NCBI GenBank assembly: GCA_021613535.1
Contig: CP075492.1
Span: 8,804,001-8,868,000 of the forward strand
Direction of reading: 5' to 3'
DNA length: 64,000 bases
Source: Adineta vaga
Lineage: Eukaryota; Rotifera
Made by a program: the position numbers and the translations under genes. Positions 24,821-36,734 of this stretch are shown one piece after another. The notes under the pieces were generated by a model. That model was not told the origin of the DNA. It saw nothing but the letters and a program-made list of their open reading frames with translations, and made no database searches. The stretch's first letter is position 1, and each line of letters begins with the position of its first letter.

Positions 24821-26703
24821 ATGGTGTCCAGACGACAAACATTTCTTGATATTTTATCATCTACACTAGAATCATTACCATCATATGAAAATTTAAATCA
24901 AAATCCGGATGAACAAGCAGTATTTAACGAAGAACAAGAACCATCATCAGGTTTAATAAATTTAATACGACGAAATTCTTATCTCGAAGATGATGTTACA
25001 ACAACATCTGCTGATATTGTAAGAATTATACTGAATATCTATTCAAAATTTCAAGCCATTTTTTTTAGACAGAAACAGATAATGATACAGGAATTAATGA
25101 GTTTAACACAACACCACGAGCTTCAATTTCGAATAATCTCAATGAACTTCTCAATCGTGGCGATGTTGTTGATGATGAAGAAGCACATATGAATCTACTT
25201 AAAACTCCATTGAAACATTTATTTATTCTAAGTGAAAATGGCAAACCTGTTTTTACAAGGTACGAATCATTCAAGATAAATTTGATCTTTATATGTATTC
25301 ATAAATTTAGATATGGTGATGAAGATCAATTAGTAACTCTCATGGGTGTAATGCAAACACTAATTTCTTTTGCTGAATTAACCGATTCAAGTCAATTAAA
25401 TTATTTAAAAGCTGGTCGTTGTCGTATTGCATTTCTACATCGAGAACCACTAGTATTCGTTATAGTTACACATACAAACGAACATTCAATATGTCTTCTT
25501 CAACAATTAACATATGCCTATCATCAAATCATAAGTACATTAACCTTAAGTCGTATTAAACAAAAATTTTCTGTTCAACCTAATTTTGATTTACGTCGTT
25601 GGTTGTCGAATGCTGAAAAGAAATTATTAACGAATATAATTGACATGTATGAGCGTGATCTTGGAATGCTTATGACATCGGCAAGATGTTTGATTCTCTC
25701 CGCAAATCTACGAAGTCAAATTGGACAAATCGTTGCACAAACAATTCGAGGACAGAAAGTAAGTGAAGACGAGAAATTGTTCAGAGTATTTGCACGAAAA
25801 TCTCTTTTAGGATATGATATTTGTTATTATACTTGCTCATGGTCATTTAGTTTCAATAGCACGTTTGAGAAATTATCATTTACATCCAGCTGATCTTTAT
25901 CTTCTTATTAATCTTGTCAATAGTTCCGATGCTTTCAAAGGTGTTGAATCCTGGGTACCTGTATGTTTACCACGATTTGATACAAGGTTTATTCTTCATA
26001 CAAAACTTTCAAAATAAGATTAATATTCATATTTTGTTCTTCTATTTAGTGGTTGTTTACATGCACATATATCATATTTAGATGATTCATGTGATATATG
26101 TTTAGTCTTATTAACAGTTAATCCTGAACATTTTCAAATTCTATCCGATTTTAAACAAACGATTGCTAATGTAAGAAAAGAAATTTTGTTATTTTGACGT
26201 TCTTTTTTTTCTTTTCATATTTATATTTAGAAATTAAAAAAACAAAATTTAATTATACAAATCAACCAAGCATTGGAAAAAGAACGTCTACTATCAGATG
26301 AAATAGCTTGTCCGGAATTACGATTTTTTGCTTACAAATCACGCGGTTTAAGTCAATATATTTCATCGAAATTATCTAAACCTTATCTAACTAATGATCA
26401 ACATGTTCGATTATTTGAATTGATTCGTTTTGTTTATGGACGTCTTCATCATCCGAATCTTCAATTGAAAATTGTCTTTTATAGAACTGAACATGAAGCA
26501 TTACTAGGATGGGTTTGTTTCTTTTTGTTGAAATTACGATTTGAATTTTTCTTTTGATTTAGTTGGCACCCGGTTTTGAACTGCATGTAGCATTTTCTCC
26601 ATTGATTTCGTTAGAAAATGTTATTCTTTGTACTGATCGAATATTATCGTATATAAAACGTGAAGAAAGTCAATTATTCATAATGCGATGTGAATATTTT
26701 TGA
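24821..26703 (+). CDS. MON1: MON1, Rab7 exchange-factor subunit
   Basis: With CCZ1 forms the GEF that swaps Rab5 for Rab7 on maturing endosomes. It starts MVSRRQTFLDILSSTLESLP, with an acidic variable N-terminus. The conserved longin domains begin at LKTPLKHLFILSENGKPVFTR and GDEDQLVTLMGVMQTLISFA. These are followed by RIAFLHREPLVFVIVTHTNE, GHLVSIARLRNYHLHPADL, then LVNSSDAFKGVESWVPVCLP. Later segments are YKSRGLSQYISS and WLAPGFELHVAFSPLIS. It ends YIKREESQLFIMRCEYF. About seven short introns are needed, for example 25019-25069 and 25261-25310. Full length for the family. Confidence 0.95.
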
Positions 26704-27882
26704 AAAAAATATAACCGAATTAATTGCGGTTTTTTTTCTTTCTTTTCGTTTGATATTAATAATTTTAATTACTTCTATGTTTTTCTTTTAATAAACAATA
26801 TGTCTATGCAGTTAATTTTCGTCTTTGAATATTTACCTGTTATTTTCCGAGACGACTTTTTACTAAAGTAGTACACAAAAAAGTAGGGGAAAAAAACAAA
26901 ATAATAAACTATGTCGATGTTGATAAGGATTGATAGACGAGATCCTTGTTCATGTCTTGAAGGAAACTCTATCCAAGATCTGTAAATTAGTATAGATCAT
27001 GTTTTTTTGTATTGAATTTTGTCAATGAAATCTTGTTGTCTCAAGGTAATAATTCGATTCATTTTTTTGATAAAAATTCAAGGATATAATGTCTGTCGTA
27101 AAGATAAGATTATTATGTAACGGTATGTTAGATCTATCAAATCGTATGACCTTGAAATTTTCATCTACTATGAATATTTGTTTCAATACATATGTTGCTG
27201 AACGACGACAATCACAATTGAAATTAATATACATTTGAACTTTCGATTGTTCTCGTCAATAACGTTATGTACGGTCTATGAAGAGTCGAAAGGGAAGGTA
27301 GAACATATAATTTTGTTCAATCAATATTTTGGTTTGTGAAATAAAATCAAAATCGAAAGAAGGTCAAAGAAATTGGCCTTCTTAATACGAACTATTTTCA
27401 TTGTTCGTCTTTTTCATCATTACATTAAATAAATCAACCGACATTGAACATTCACATTTTGAATGAAAGGATCGACTATCTATTTTAATGTTTCTTTGAT
27501 TGATTTAAAATGGATATTGTCACAGTGATAAGTGTCGTCACGACGTCCTTCAATTATCAATCAGGTATATGTATATACATGTACTACTAGCTCAATCGAA
27601 TAGCCTTTTCTTTCGTTCGTCAGTTTTTTTCTTATTACAAGACGCGACATATTCTTTCGACGTAGAGGAAAAATGAAGAGGAAAAAAAAGAGAAGCATAT
27701 ACGAATCAACTTCGTTTACTAGCGTTTGTTGCGACACGGTTCATCTCTCTTCATTTACTGAGAAAAAGGCCCGTTCTTTTATCATCATCATCATTATTAT
27801 CATCATCATTTAACAGCAAGGAAAAGAGACGAGAAGAGGACAAACATTTTGAAAAAATTTTCATCTATTTAACCTATTAATC
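26704..27882. other. 1.2 kb spacer, no confident gene
   Basis: Very AT-rich. A 70-codon minus-strand frame at 27022-27234 (starts MYINFNCDCRRSATY) has no recognisable family. An ATCATC repeat at about 27781-27810 lies in the presumed leader of the next gene. No snRNA or tRNA pattern was found. Confidence 0.4.
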
Positions 27883-30171
27883 ATGCAACAAGTTTCACCA
27901 GCAATTCTTCAAACTCGTTATCCTCCACCCTATCATCAATATCCGACGCTTTCCGTTGGAAGTCCTCAATCAATCAAATCTATTGATACGACAGTATTTG
28001 GACCAAGTGTTCCGCCAATGAAAAATTCCAAATTAGCAAATAATCATACGATTAATCATAATAATAATAATACCAATAATAATAATAATATTCATCATAC
28101 AATGAACAATGGTCAATCAATTCCTGAAGTTGATCCACGTCGTTTAATTTTATTTAATTTACCTGTTGATCTTGTTCAAGAATATCTTGAACTTTATCTT
28201 GAACATTTATCTGGTGAATCAGAAATCGAACGCATTGATTATTCTAATTTAGAAGATACCACAGTCATGGTTACATTTAAATCTGAACTTGGTTTGTACA
28301 TTCTTTCGTTTACGGGAAAAAAAATAATTCTTTTCTTTTTCATTTTTTCCATTTCTAGATATGAATGAAGTTCGTCGTCGTCATGGTACACGATCGAAAT
28401 TAAATAATTCTGAAATAGCATTAGCAGAAGTCATTGCACCAGCCACAGTCATGATACGTAATTTACCGACGGATATATCACGTGATGTCCTTGAATTATA
28501 CTTTTCCAATCGACGTCGCAGTGATGGCGGACAAGTTGTTGATGTTACACTTGATAAAGAACATCAACATGCACTCGTTACATTTGCTGATTATAAAGGT
28601 TTGACATAAAAGAACTGTTCTGTTGTATCATTTGTTTGTTTTCTTCTTCAAGATGTTCGTCGTGTTATTAAACGTGAACATTTGATACATAATAATCGTC
28701 TAGATGTACGTATATTCTATGCACATATGGGTGTTGAACCATTTATTGATGCATCAAATGTTGGAAAAAAACCTGATCCTATTTGTTATCGAGGATGTGA
28801 TGATAGTCGATATGCTTTTTTATTAAAAAATCGTCCTTTACTGGATGAACTTCGTGATCAATTGAAAACAATCAATGGTCATATCAATTTACAAAATGAA
28901 GGTATTATAGAAATAAATTTTAATGAATCACGTTTAACGGTCAAACGTCGTCTAAAATGGGCTAAAGATATTGAAAAATTAGTTGAACATTTTCTTACGG
29001 AACGTCTCGTTGTTCATAAAGTTCCATGGAATAATAATAAAATTCCACAAATAACTTCCGAACAACTTGCCGAACTTTCCTTAAAAGATAATACACGGCT
29101 AATGCAATTAGCACCATCAGATACTCAACAAGATCATATTATTGTAACAGCTATAAAAGATCATTTAGATCGGGCATTAAGTGAGTTAACTGATATGTTA
29201 ACAACACGTACAACAACAAATAAAAATCATATTCCATTAACTGATGCTGTCTATAGAAGTAAACCAGTCAGTGCTACACGTGATCCCAAAGTAAATAATC
29301 ATCGTTCATCATTATTAATTCGAACAAATTCACCAGCAAAATCAAGTTTCAATAATATTGAATTACCTCCACCGCCAGCACATGTTCCACCATCCGTCGC
29401 AATTATTGATGATAGTCTTGAGAATTTACGTTTATTTCAAATTGATCTTCTTGCAATGCGTTTCATTGACTTAGCTCGACGTACATATACAAATTTAACA
29501 ATTGATATTGATCGAAATGAACGACGTGTTATTTTACGTGGTCCACTCGATCAAGTAAATGTTTGTAAAACATATTTCGAATCCATACTCAATGGTATTA
29601 TACATAAACATTATAGAATAGGAAAAGAAATGGCTGTTTTCCTATCAAATCCTGATACGGGTAATTTAATACAAAAGAAAATGAATTCTATTGCTCTATC
29701 GTTTCTTTTTATTTAGTGGAAATTGTTATTGATAATTTAACACGTGCTGATTTCGTTTGTGCTTATGAAATTGAACGTGTCACTGATCATCATCGACGAA
29801 GTTCAGCTTCGCCAACACCAACAATGAATGGTCATGGACAAACAGCAAATAATAATCATCTCAAACTTGTTCTATATGGTTTATCACGTGAAGGTTGTGA
29901 TCGTGCTTATGATTTCCTTCGTCATGATATCCGTGTTAGTTCAATAATGTTAGATAAAGATGATAAACGTTGTTTAGCAAGTGATTCTTGGCATGCATAT
30001 GTACGTGATCTCTATGCAAATCCTAATGGTTTTCGTCGTCGACGTGTTTTGTTACAAGTCAAACAAAATCAATTAACATTCGTCGGTTTCGAACAAGATG
30101 TTGATGCTATGCGAAAACAAATTTATGATTATTTTGTTGAAAATGCCATATCATTTTATGAATCAGACTGA
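27883..30171 (+). CDS. PARP10/PARP14-like RRM and KH-type protein without an ADP-ribosyltransferase domain
   Basis: About 700 residues. After an Asn-rich N-terminus, RRM1 begins at PRRLILFNLPVDLVQEYLEL. RRM2 has ATVMIRNLPTDISRDVLELY and SNRRRSDGGQVVDV, then HALVTFADYKDVRRVIKREH, then NRLDVRIFYAHMGVEPF. The 'LELYF-NRRRSDGG' signature is typical of the N-terminal RRMs of PARP10 and PARP14. The remainder looks like degenerate KH-type units, such as VTAIKDHLDRALSELTDML and RAYDFLRHDIRVSSIML. The frame stops at 30171 (FVENAISFYESD) with no macro domain, WWE or ART (H-Y-E) motif after it. Introns are at about 28290-28358, 28600-28652 and 29660-29715. It may bind RNA or act as an adaptor; function is inferred only. 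Confidence 0.75.
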
Positions 30172-30826
30172 ACAGTTCGCAGTAATCATGAAGAAGAAGA
30201 AGAAGAAGAAGAGAAAAAAATTAACCTAAATAAAGCACGACAAAAAAAAGATAATAATAATAATATAATAATTTATTTCGATTTTTTTTCTTGTATTTCA
30301 AATGTAGAATTAGAACAAAAAATAATTTTGACATTTGTGTTTATAGAGAATTATGCATATATGTCATGGATAATTACTCACCCTGTCTCTCTCTCTTTAC
30401 TACAATATTGACTCTTTTTTTTTAATCTTGACTATTTATCTACCTAAATGATAATGAAAGTGTGTACATCATTGGTAATTTAGATCTATTTATTAATTAC
30501 TATATGAAGTGAACATCTATCAGACATGTAATTAATCAAAAACTTTAATATATGATGTTGATGATGATTAATCGTAATGATCAAAACTTGGACGTGCTTT
30601 TTTACCTTCATAAAGATCAAACAGACCGTTCACCTTGACCTTGAACGAGAAAAAAATCTCGAGAGGATAATTATATCGAAATTAGAACAAATAAATTGTC
30701 ATTAGAGATTCATTAAATTACTTTTCAAGATCTATTCATTCGATTGACAGGATATCGGATGAAGAAATGTCTTCATGTCAATTCAAATGAGATGTACTAG
30801 ATTAGATATTATTCTTCTTTTTTTAT
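30172..30826. other. convergent spacer with a possible orphan minus-strand exon
   Basis: Starts with a GAA repeat (about 30189-30212). On the minus strand near 30641-30570, an open stretch preceded by AG reads VKVNGLFDLYEGKKARPSFD followed by HYD and a stop. It looks like a final coding exon, but I cannot join it to a gene. The rest is 3' UTR-like AT-rich sequence. Confidence 0.3.
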
Positions 30827-31903
30827 TTAACATTTTTCAATATTTTCTTTTCTTTTCTTAGCTTGATTTCGTTCATTAAGAATTCTTGCAATACCAAGTA
30901 CAACTACACTACTAATCACAAGTGTTGAACCAAATAATGCATATAGATTTGAACGTACATTAGTAAACAGATTCTGTAAAATCAATGCAAAAATAATTTC
31001 AGCTGAACTAAGAAGTGAAAAAACTGCAGGATGTTCACGTTTAATAGCTTTTTGCGTTATAATACTTGCAATAATAGTAATCAAACAAATAGTTGACGCT
31101 AATAAAAAACGCCATGATAGAAAATGATTGAACGATGGCATAGATTGTAGATGAACGATTTTATAGATTTGATTAGTAATTAAACATAAAAACATGGCAG
31201 TTGCAAAATGTAGATTTAAAACACTTGGTTTAATATCTCGAGATATGGAAATAAGTTGTTTGAATAATAGAACATTAGTTGCTGATGTTAAAGCACAAGA
31301 TAAAGCCAGTATAAAACCAATTAGACGGTGTTTATCGTCAACAGTTTTCATGGTAGATTCTACTTTTGAATAGAAAAGAAAACTTGGTTGAGTAACGAAT
31401 ATAACTCCAAGAAATGTTAATGGTAGAGCAATCAATGTACCTATGGATGGTCGTTCACGATAGACAATAGCACTAAGAACAACTGTCCAAACAACTCGAG
31501 TATAACCTAATGTATTAACATCAGCTAATTCAACATAACGTACGGCAAGAGAAAATATCACAAAACCACCTGCGCCAATTACAGCACAAATAATCTGTAA
31601 AAATACTTGTAACATTGTTCCACTGAGTAGTGTATAGTTTTTATATAGAACAAAAGCGAGTGTCAAGGATACTTGTATAAAAAAACGTAGTAATAATGCA
31701 TCCAATAAATCTACTCCAAGTTGTTTGATCATAAATGTTGAAAATGTAAAGAGAAATGAAGCCGTTAAGGCATAGAAAATACCAGAAAATCGATGGATCC
31801 AATGAGGTTGTTCTGGCACATTTTCTCTACTGATCGTTGAAACAAGAATAAGTGGCTCAGAAGAGGTTATTTTTACGTCAGATTCTACTTCAAATTTGGA
31901 CAT
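30827..31903 (-). CDS. SLC35G-like drug/metabolite transporter (EamA repeats)
   Basis: Uninterrupted 358-residue frame starting MSKFEVESDVKITSSEPLIL. About ten membrane helices are visible in two EamA repeats: HRFSGIFYALTASFLFTFST begins the first and LIGFILALSCALTSATNVL the second. Family-type features are LLLRFFIQVSLTLAFVLYKN, YVELADVNTLGYTRVVWTVV and IVYRERPSIGTLIALPLTFL. The last helix leads to a basic cytosolic tail (NERNQAKKRKENIEKC). Closest by layout to SLC35G1-type proteins of the ER/plasma membrane, whose substrate is uncertain. It is intronless, unlike most neighbours. Confidence 0.82.
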   Translation of the reverse strand: MSKFEVESDVKITSSEPLILVSTISRENVPEQPHWIHRFSGIFYALTASFLFTFSTFMIKQLGVDLLDALLLRFFIQVSLTLAFVLYKNYTLLSGTMLQVFLQIICAVIGAGGFVIFSLAVRYVELADVNTLGYTRVVWTVVLSAIVYRERPSIGTLIALPLTFLGVIFVTQPSFLFYSKVESTMKTVDDKHRLIGFILALSCALTSATNVLLFKQLISISRDIKPSVLNLHFATAMFLCLITNQIYKIVHLQSMPSFNHFLSWRFLLASTICLITIIASIITQKAIKREHPAVFSLLSSAEIIFALILQNLFTNVRSNLYALFGSTLVISSVVVLGIARILNERNQAKKRKENIEKC

Positions 31904-32272
31904 GTTTTAATGGTAGGTTTTTTATGAATAAATACGATTTCACTCGTATCTTTTTGATAGTTATCGAAAAAGTCGTAAAAAACCAAATTTTGTGATTTTG
32001 ATGATATATATTGAAGAACCTGGACAAAAAGATTAGAAAATCTGACGAGCTAGATGCACTCTTAATAGAGCATTTATGATATGAAACAAACGTCACGAAC
32101 AATAAGAAACTCAATAATGTTATCGAAGAAATGATTCATTCTCTGAACGTCGGTTGTTGTTTTCTAGTAATAAAACACGTGGCTTCTCTTGCGTTCTTAT
32201 TCGAATCATTTTCGATATATACATATATATCTCTCGTTTGGACTATCATAACGATTCTAATTCGATCTGCTT
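31904..32272. other. divergent spacer between the transporter and tetraspan genes
   Basis: No coding signal beyond short chance frames. Should carry two promoters facing apart. Confidence 0.4.
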
Positions 32273-33116
32273 ATGTATGAAAGTAAGTTTAACATAAAAA
32301 GTATTGTTCAACTAATTCAAACATATACAGATCATGTTGTTGTTGTTGTTTTTTCTTCCTAGATACTGATACTCCGATTGCATCACCTTCTCGAACGATT
32401 TATCAATATGAAACAGTTTCTTCACCTTTTCGATCATTCTATCAAAATAGTACTCAACAACCTGCTTATGTATCTTTCGAATCTATTCCACCATCGATCG
32501 ATAAAGAAACAACATTGACACCTGCATTTCAAAAGACATTACCGATTATTCCTGTGATTATTTTAGGATTTTTCGAAATCTTTGGTGGATTAATTGTTCT
32601 TGTGCTCGAAGTACTTGTTTTCGATATTGCTGTTGGACTTTGGTGTGGATTTATTTATGCACTTGCTGGTATTGCTGCAATTGTACTTGGTAAGTTTTGT
32701 GAGCATTATGGCAAAAGATGTCATTCTAATCTTTTTTTTAAATCTTAGTGATTGGTACTGATCGGGAACGTCATCAAACAACAGCTGTATTGATTTTCCA
32801 ATTTGTTGGTAAATTAAAAAGATTTTCTCCTAATATAAAACAAATCTCATGTTCATTATTAGCATTGATGTTTTCGATTACTGAAATTGTATTACATGTT
32901 GAATTTTATCAAAAACGATGTTTAACAAAACCGAATGAGCCTTCACGTGAAGCATTCTATCAATGTCAAATTCTTCTTATTCAGATTGGCATTGCAGCAT
33001 TTATTTTGATAAATACAATTCTATTTGCGATTATATATTTTCGAATAACAATTATTGTACTTAAACAACCACATGGAACTTTTAATCTATCAAATGCTAT
33101 CAACTTAAGTTGTTAA
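32273..33116 (+). CDS. unnamed four-helix membrane protein
   Basis: Starts MYENTDTPIASPSRT at 32273. The first exon is only ten bases, then an intron (32283-32362), and a second intron at about 32690-32747 restores the frame as VLVIGTDRERH. The N-terminal 65 residues are hydrophilic and Ser/Thr/Tyr-rich. Four helices follow: TLPIIPVIILGFFEIFGGLI, GLWCGFIYALAGIAAIVL, CSLLALMFSITEIVLHV, and IQIGIAAFILINTILFAIIY. The layout resembles MS4A/TMEM-type tetraspans. The extracellular loop has two Cys (QKRCLTK, FYQCQ). No specific family is assigned. Confidence 0.7.
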
Positions 33117-33541
33117 TTGTGTGTGTGTGTGTGTGTGTAGAAGAATTAGTTAATTTAGAATGAAATTACTAGTTGTGTTGTTTTTTTATGATTAAAGATT
33201 GAAATAATATTGAAAAAGATGTAATATTTTTTATATCTGGATCGATCCGAAGTATAACTCATTTTTGGATAGATGTCGATCATTGTCAATAGAAACAATG
33301 ATGCATAGTTTGTATGATTGGTTGTTTATGTGATCAAGTCGATTGTATTCTTCTCTTTTGGTTGTTATTAATCAATCTTTTAGAAACTAACTACAACATA
33401 ACATATCGATATAATCATCATGGTAAGATTTTTAAAAAGAATACTTTCTATACTGACAACGATTATTTGTTTTCTTACAGACGTATTCTTAGTAACCTCT
33501 TTCTATAGACAATTTTGTTTTATAAGATTCAATCAAAATCG
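33117..33541. other. spacer with a GT microsatellite
   Basis: Begins with a (GT)n run at about 33119-33139 directly after the tetraspan stop. Further on there are possible leader introns of the next gene (GTAAGA near 33423, acceptor CTTACAG near 33480). Confidence 0.4.
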
Positions 33542-34431
33542 ATGACTTCAACATCTCATTATACTTCCTATCACAATCCCAAAGCTGCCAAACGTGATTA
33601 CAGTGATGATGATGATGATGATAATTTAGATGCATTACGAAATGCAGCATTGAAGACTTTGAATTCCAAAAAGCGAAAAGTTTGTTTCGAAAGCAAAAAC
33701 TTATCTACATTTGTTTACTTGTTATTTCTTCATAGAAAACTTACGATCATTCACCAACTCATCGTAGTTCTCGTTCATCGTCCAGATCGTATTCATCATC
33801 TCATTCGAGTTACAGTTATTCTTCAATCAGTCGATCCTCTTCATCTTTATCATCAATTAGTTCGGATTCAGTTGATAATCATGATAGAGATTATCGTTTC
33901 GAAAACAAAGAAAAACAAGCGACAGGTGATATTGATGAACGTTTTCCACAAGACATTCCAAATGGCAACGATGATATGTTGATTGTTGATTGTCCACTTC
34001 AAGATGATGATCTACTTTCATATCAAGAAGAAAAACCAACGAAAAAACCAGCCAAACCACCATCACCACCACCACCGCCACCACCACCACGATCATCGTC
34101 ATCATCAAAAAAACCGTCGAATCGGAATGAACGTAGAAATCATTATGAACCTTCTGTTAAAGATATTAAACCACGAAAAGAAGAGCGACGACGTTCGCCA
34201 TCGACCGAACGACCTATTTCTATAACAGTTAAACTCAATACGGATGAATTTGATCTTCGACAATTGATTAAAAAACGTCGAACTGAAGAATCTTCACAGA
34301 ATAATCAGCGTGTTGTACAAATTCTACCAAAAGATAAAAATACATCAGTTGTAGATAAAACAAAACAAGATCGTTCTTCGTCTGGACAGTCACAGAAAAG
34401 TCGATCCTCGCATAGACATCATAAACATTAA
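33542..34431 (+). CDS. Arg/Ser- and Pro-rich nuclear-type protein
   Basis: Starts MTSTSHYTSYHNPKAAKRDY at 33542, then an acidic run and NLDALRNAALKTLNSKKRK. An intron at about 33680-33736 joins KRK to KTYDHSPTHRSSRSSSRSYS, an RS-type domain. Then come an acidic region (DDDLLSYQEE), a Pro tract (PSPPPPPPPP), and a basic tail (SSSGQSQKSRSSHRHHKH). ITVKLNTDEFDLRQLIKKRR is the only likely ordered segment. Composition suggests a nuclear speckle/mRNA-processing protein; I cannot name it. Confidence 0.65.
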
Positions 34432-34537
34432 TAATACTTGTTGTTTTCATTTCTCTTTTGTTTTTTGATTCTGTAATATTAAAATTTTGATGATCATGGT
34501 TTTTCTTAATTGAATGTGCATTTCTTCTAGATAAACA

Positions 34538-36617
34538 ATGGTATTTAGAGGAGCAGCGACATTCATTGTTCGATTGAGTCGAACATTAATTGCTCGTCCA
34601 GTTAAATCCGTTCTTCTTTCACATGTTCATCCAACATCGAAACTACATAAACATCATCAAATCTATACGAAACATCCAACACGATTCTATTTATTTCCGT
34701 CCATTTATCGATCATTTATTGCACCAACGAATGGACAAAATCTTTCAAATTTAATACCATTTCGACTTGCTTTAAATGAAATTAAACGACGATTATTCTT
34801 CTCAGGTTTGTGACAAATAGAAACACAGAAATATAGTATGACCTTCATTTTTCTCTGACAGTTATTAACAAGAATAACTAGATCTAATTTTCCTAAGTGA
34901 AACATTACCATCTATAAATTTAAAGAAAAATTCACTCGTCATTTACTAAATGTAACTTACACAAATTTATTCTGTAGCACCAAACAATTCTCGTCTTCTA
35001 TTGGGCCTTCTCGGTTATTCACTTGTTCCAAAATCAACGTTTGATCAAATCTATCTGGACGAAACACTCAATCAAATTGGTAATCTTCTATCGAAAAGTA
35101 CCATGGTAGATCAATTCAATCAAGAGAATGAGAAACATTATCGAACCGTACTGGATAATTATGAATTAGGTCGTTTGATTGGCTGTGGTTGTAATGCAGC
35201 TGTATATGAAGCACGACTTCGTTCATCATGTGATTTGATAGTTCCATCGGAAACACAATCAAATGAAAATGATATTGAAATACTTTCACAAAAATCAACG
35301 GATGAAGAGTCATTCACTGAAGGTAATTTCAAACTCTACAGTTTAGTGACACTCATATTCTCAACATTTGATTGTCTAATCATTTCATTCTAGTTCAATC
35401 TCGGTCATCGATTAGTATGACTGAATCATCACTCAGTACCAATTCGGATATATTACCAGGTAAGTTGAATTATTTGTTATCTATCGATTTGAATTCAATA
35501 CTCTTTTCTATTTTAGCTGGTCGATTTAATCTAGCAATTAAAATGTTATTTAATTATGGTATTCGATCGGATGCAGAAGCAATTAAAAAAGCCATGGATA
35601 AAGAATTAATTCCATTGCATCAATATTTTTCTCATCCAAATATTGTTCGAATGTATTCATGTTTTGTTGATTCATTTCCATTATTGAATGAAGCACATGA
35701 ACATTATCCAATGGCAATTCCAACACGTCTTTCATCAGAAAGTTATGGACGAAATAAAACTTTATTCATTGTAATGCGACGTTATGATTTTACATTAAAT
35801 GAATATATTCATCTATATCAACCAGATGATCATCAACGTTTACAACTTTTTGCACAATTACTTGAAGCTTTGCTATATTTACATAATCATTCAATTGTTC
35901 ATCGAGATCTAAAAAGTGATAATTTACTTGTATGTGAAACAACAGGTGAATTAGTTCTAGCTGATTTTGGTTGTGCACTTTATCATCCACCAGATTTGAA
36001 AATTTCCTATCAAACTGATGAAATTTGTAAAGGTGGAAATCTTGCATTAATGGCACCAGAGGTAATTTTATAGGATGTGATTTAAATAGTGACATCCATT
36101 CAATTGATTTAGATATTAAATAGTCAACCAGGACCAGAAAATTATCTTGATTATAATAAATCTGATCTATGGGCAAGTGGAACGTTATGTTATGAATTTT
36201 TCTCTCAACCTAATCCATTCTTTCATGGTATACTTCGACAGGACACCTATGATGATGAAAATCTTCCATCGCTTTCCTCTCCATCAATTATTGAACGACT
36301 TGTTCATTCAATATTACGGAAAAATCCCGAGAAAGTACGTCATATATCTTTTTTTTCAACAAATCCATTACTTTCGTTCTGTCTTTTTTTAGCGTCCTTC
36401 GATTGCTTTAACTGCGAATTGTATTCATCTTTATCTATGGTTTAAAACCTTGAAATCAACAAATGAACTCTACGAAGCTTATATGTGGACTGCATTGGAA
36501 ACTTTATTTACTAAACATACATTAACACGTGTTGAATTGAATTTGAAAAAACTTTTTTTTGAACGACAAACATCACAAACACTTTTTCGAGCACAAACAT
36601 TTCTTAATCAACTATAA
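34538..36617 (+). CDS. PINK1: PINK1, mitochondrial ubiquitin/Parkin kinase
   Basis: Kinase that accumulates on depolarised mitochondria and phosphorylates ubiquitin and Parkin to start mitophagy. The N-terminus (MVFRGAATFIVRLSRTLIAR) is basic and amphipathic, a mitochondrial targeting sequence. The kinase domain has the glycine loop LIGCGCNAAVYEA (human IGKGCSAAVYEA), an Asp/Ser-rich insert, the lysine in NLAIKMLFNYG, and RSDAEAIKKAMDKELIP. The catalytic loop is VHRDLKSDNLLV and the Mg2+ motif LADFGCAL, with LMAPE closing the activation loop. The C-terminal extension, including ANCIHLYLWFKTL and YEAYMWTALETLFT, is typical of PINK1. Introns are at about 34806-34978, 35322-35393, 35460-35517, 36062-36113 and 36335-36392. 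All catalytic residues are present. Confidence 0.95.
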
Positions 36618-36734
36618 ACATTGATTTTCTTTTCTTTTTTTTTCTAAAGTTTTGTATATAGAAATAAATTTTTGTTTTTGAGAACGTAATCATTATTCAT
36701 TGAATGAATGAAGTTTATAGAACGAGATTCAATA

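Noticed and set aside
27022-27234. 70-codon minus-strand ORF
   Set aside because: Isolated in a 1.2 kb AT-rich spacer with no recognisable domain.
33857-34108. Val/Met-rich minus-strand frame in the RS/Pro-rich gene
   Set aside because: Antisense of the Pro and Asp/His codon runs of the real gene.
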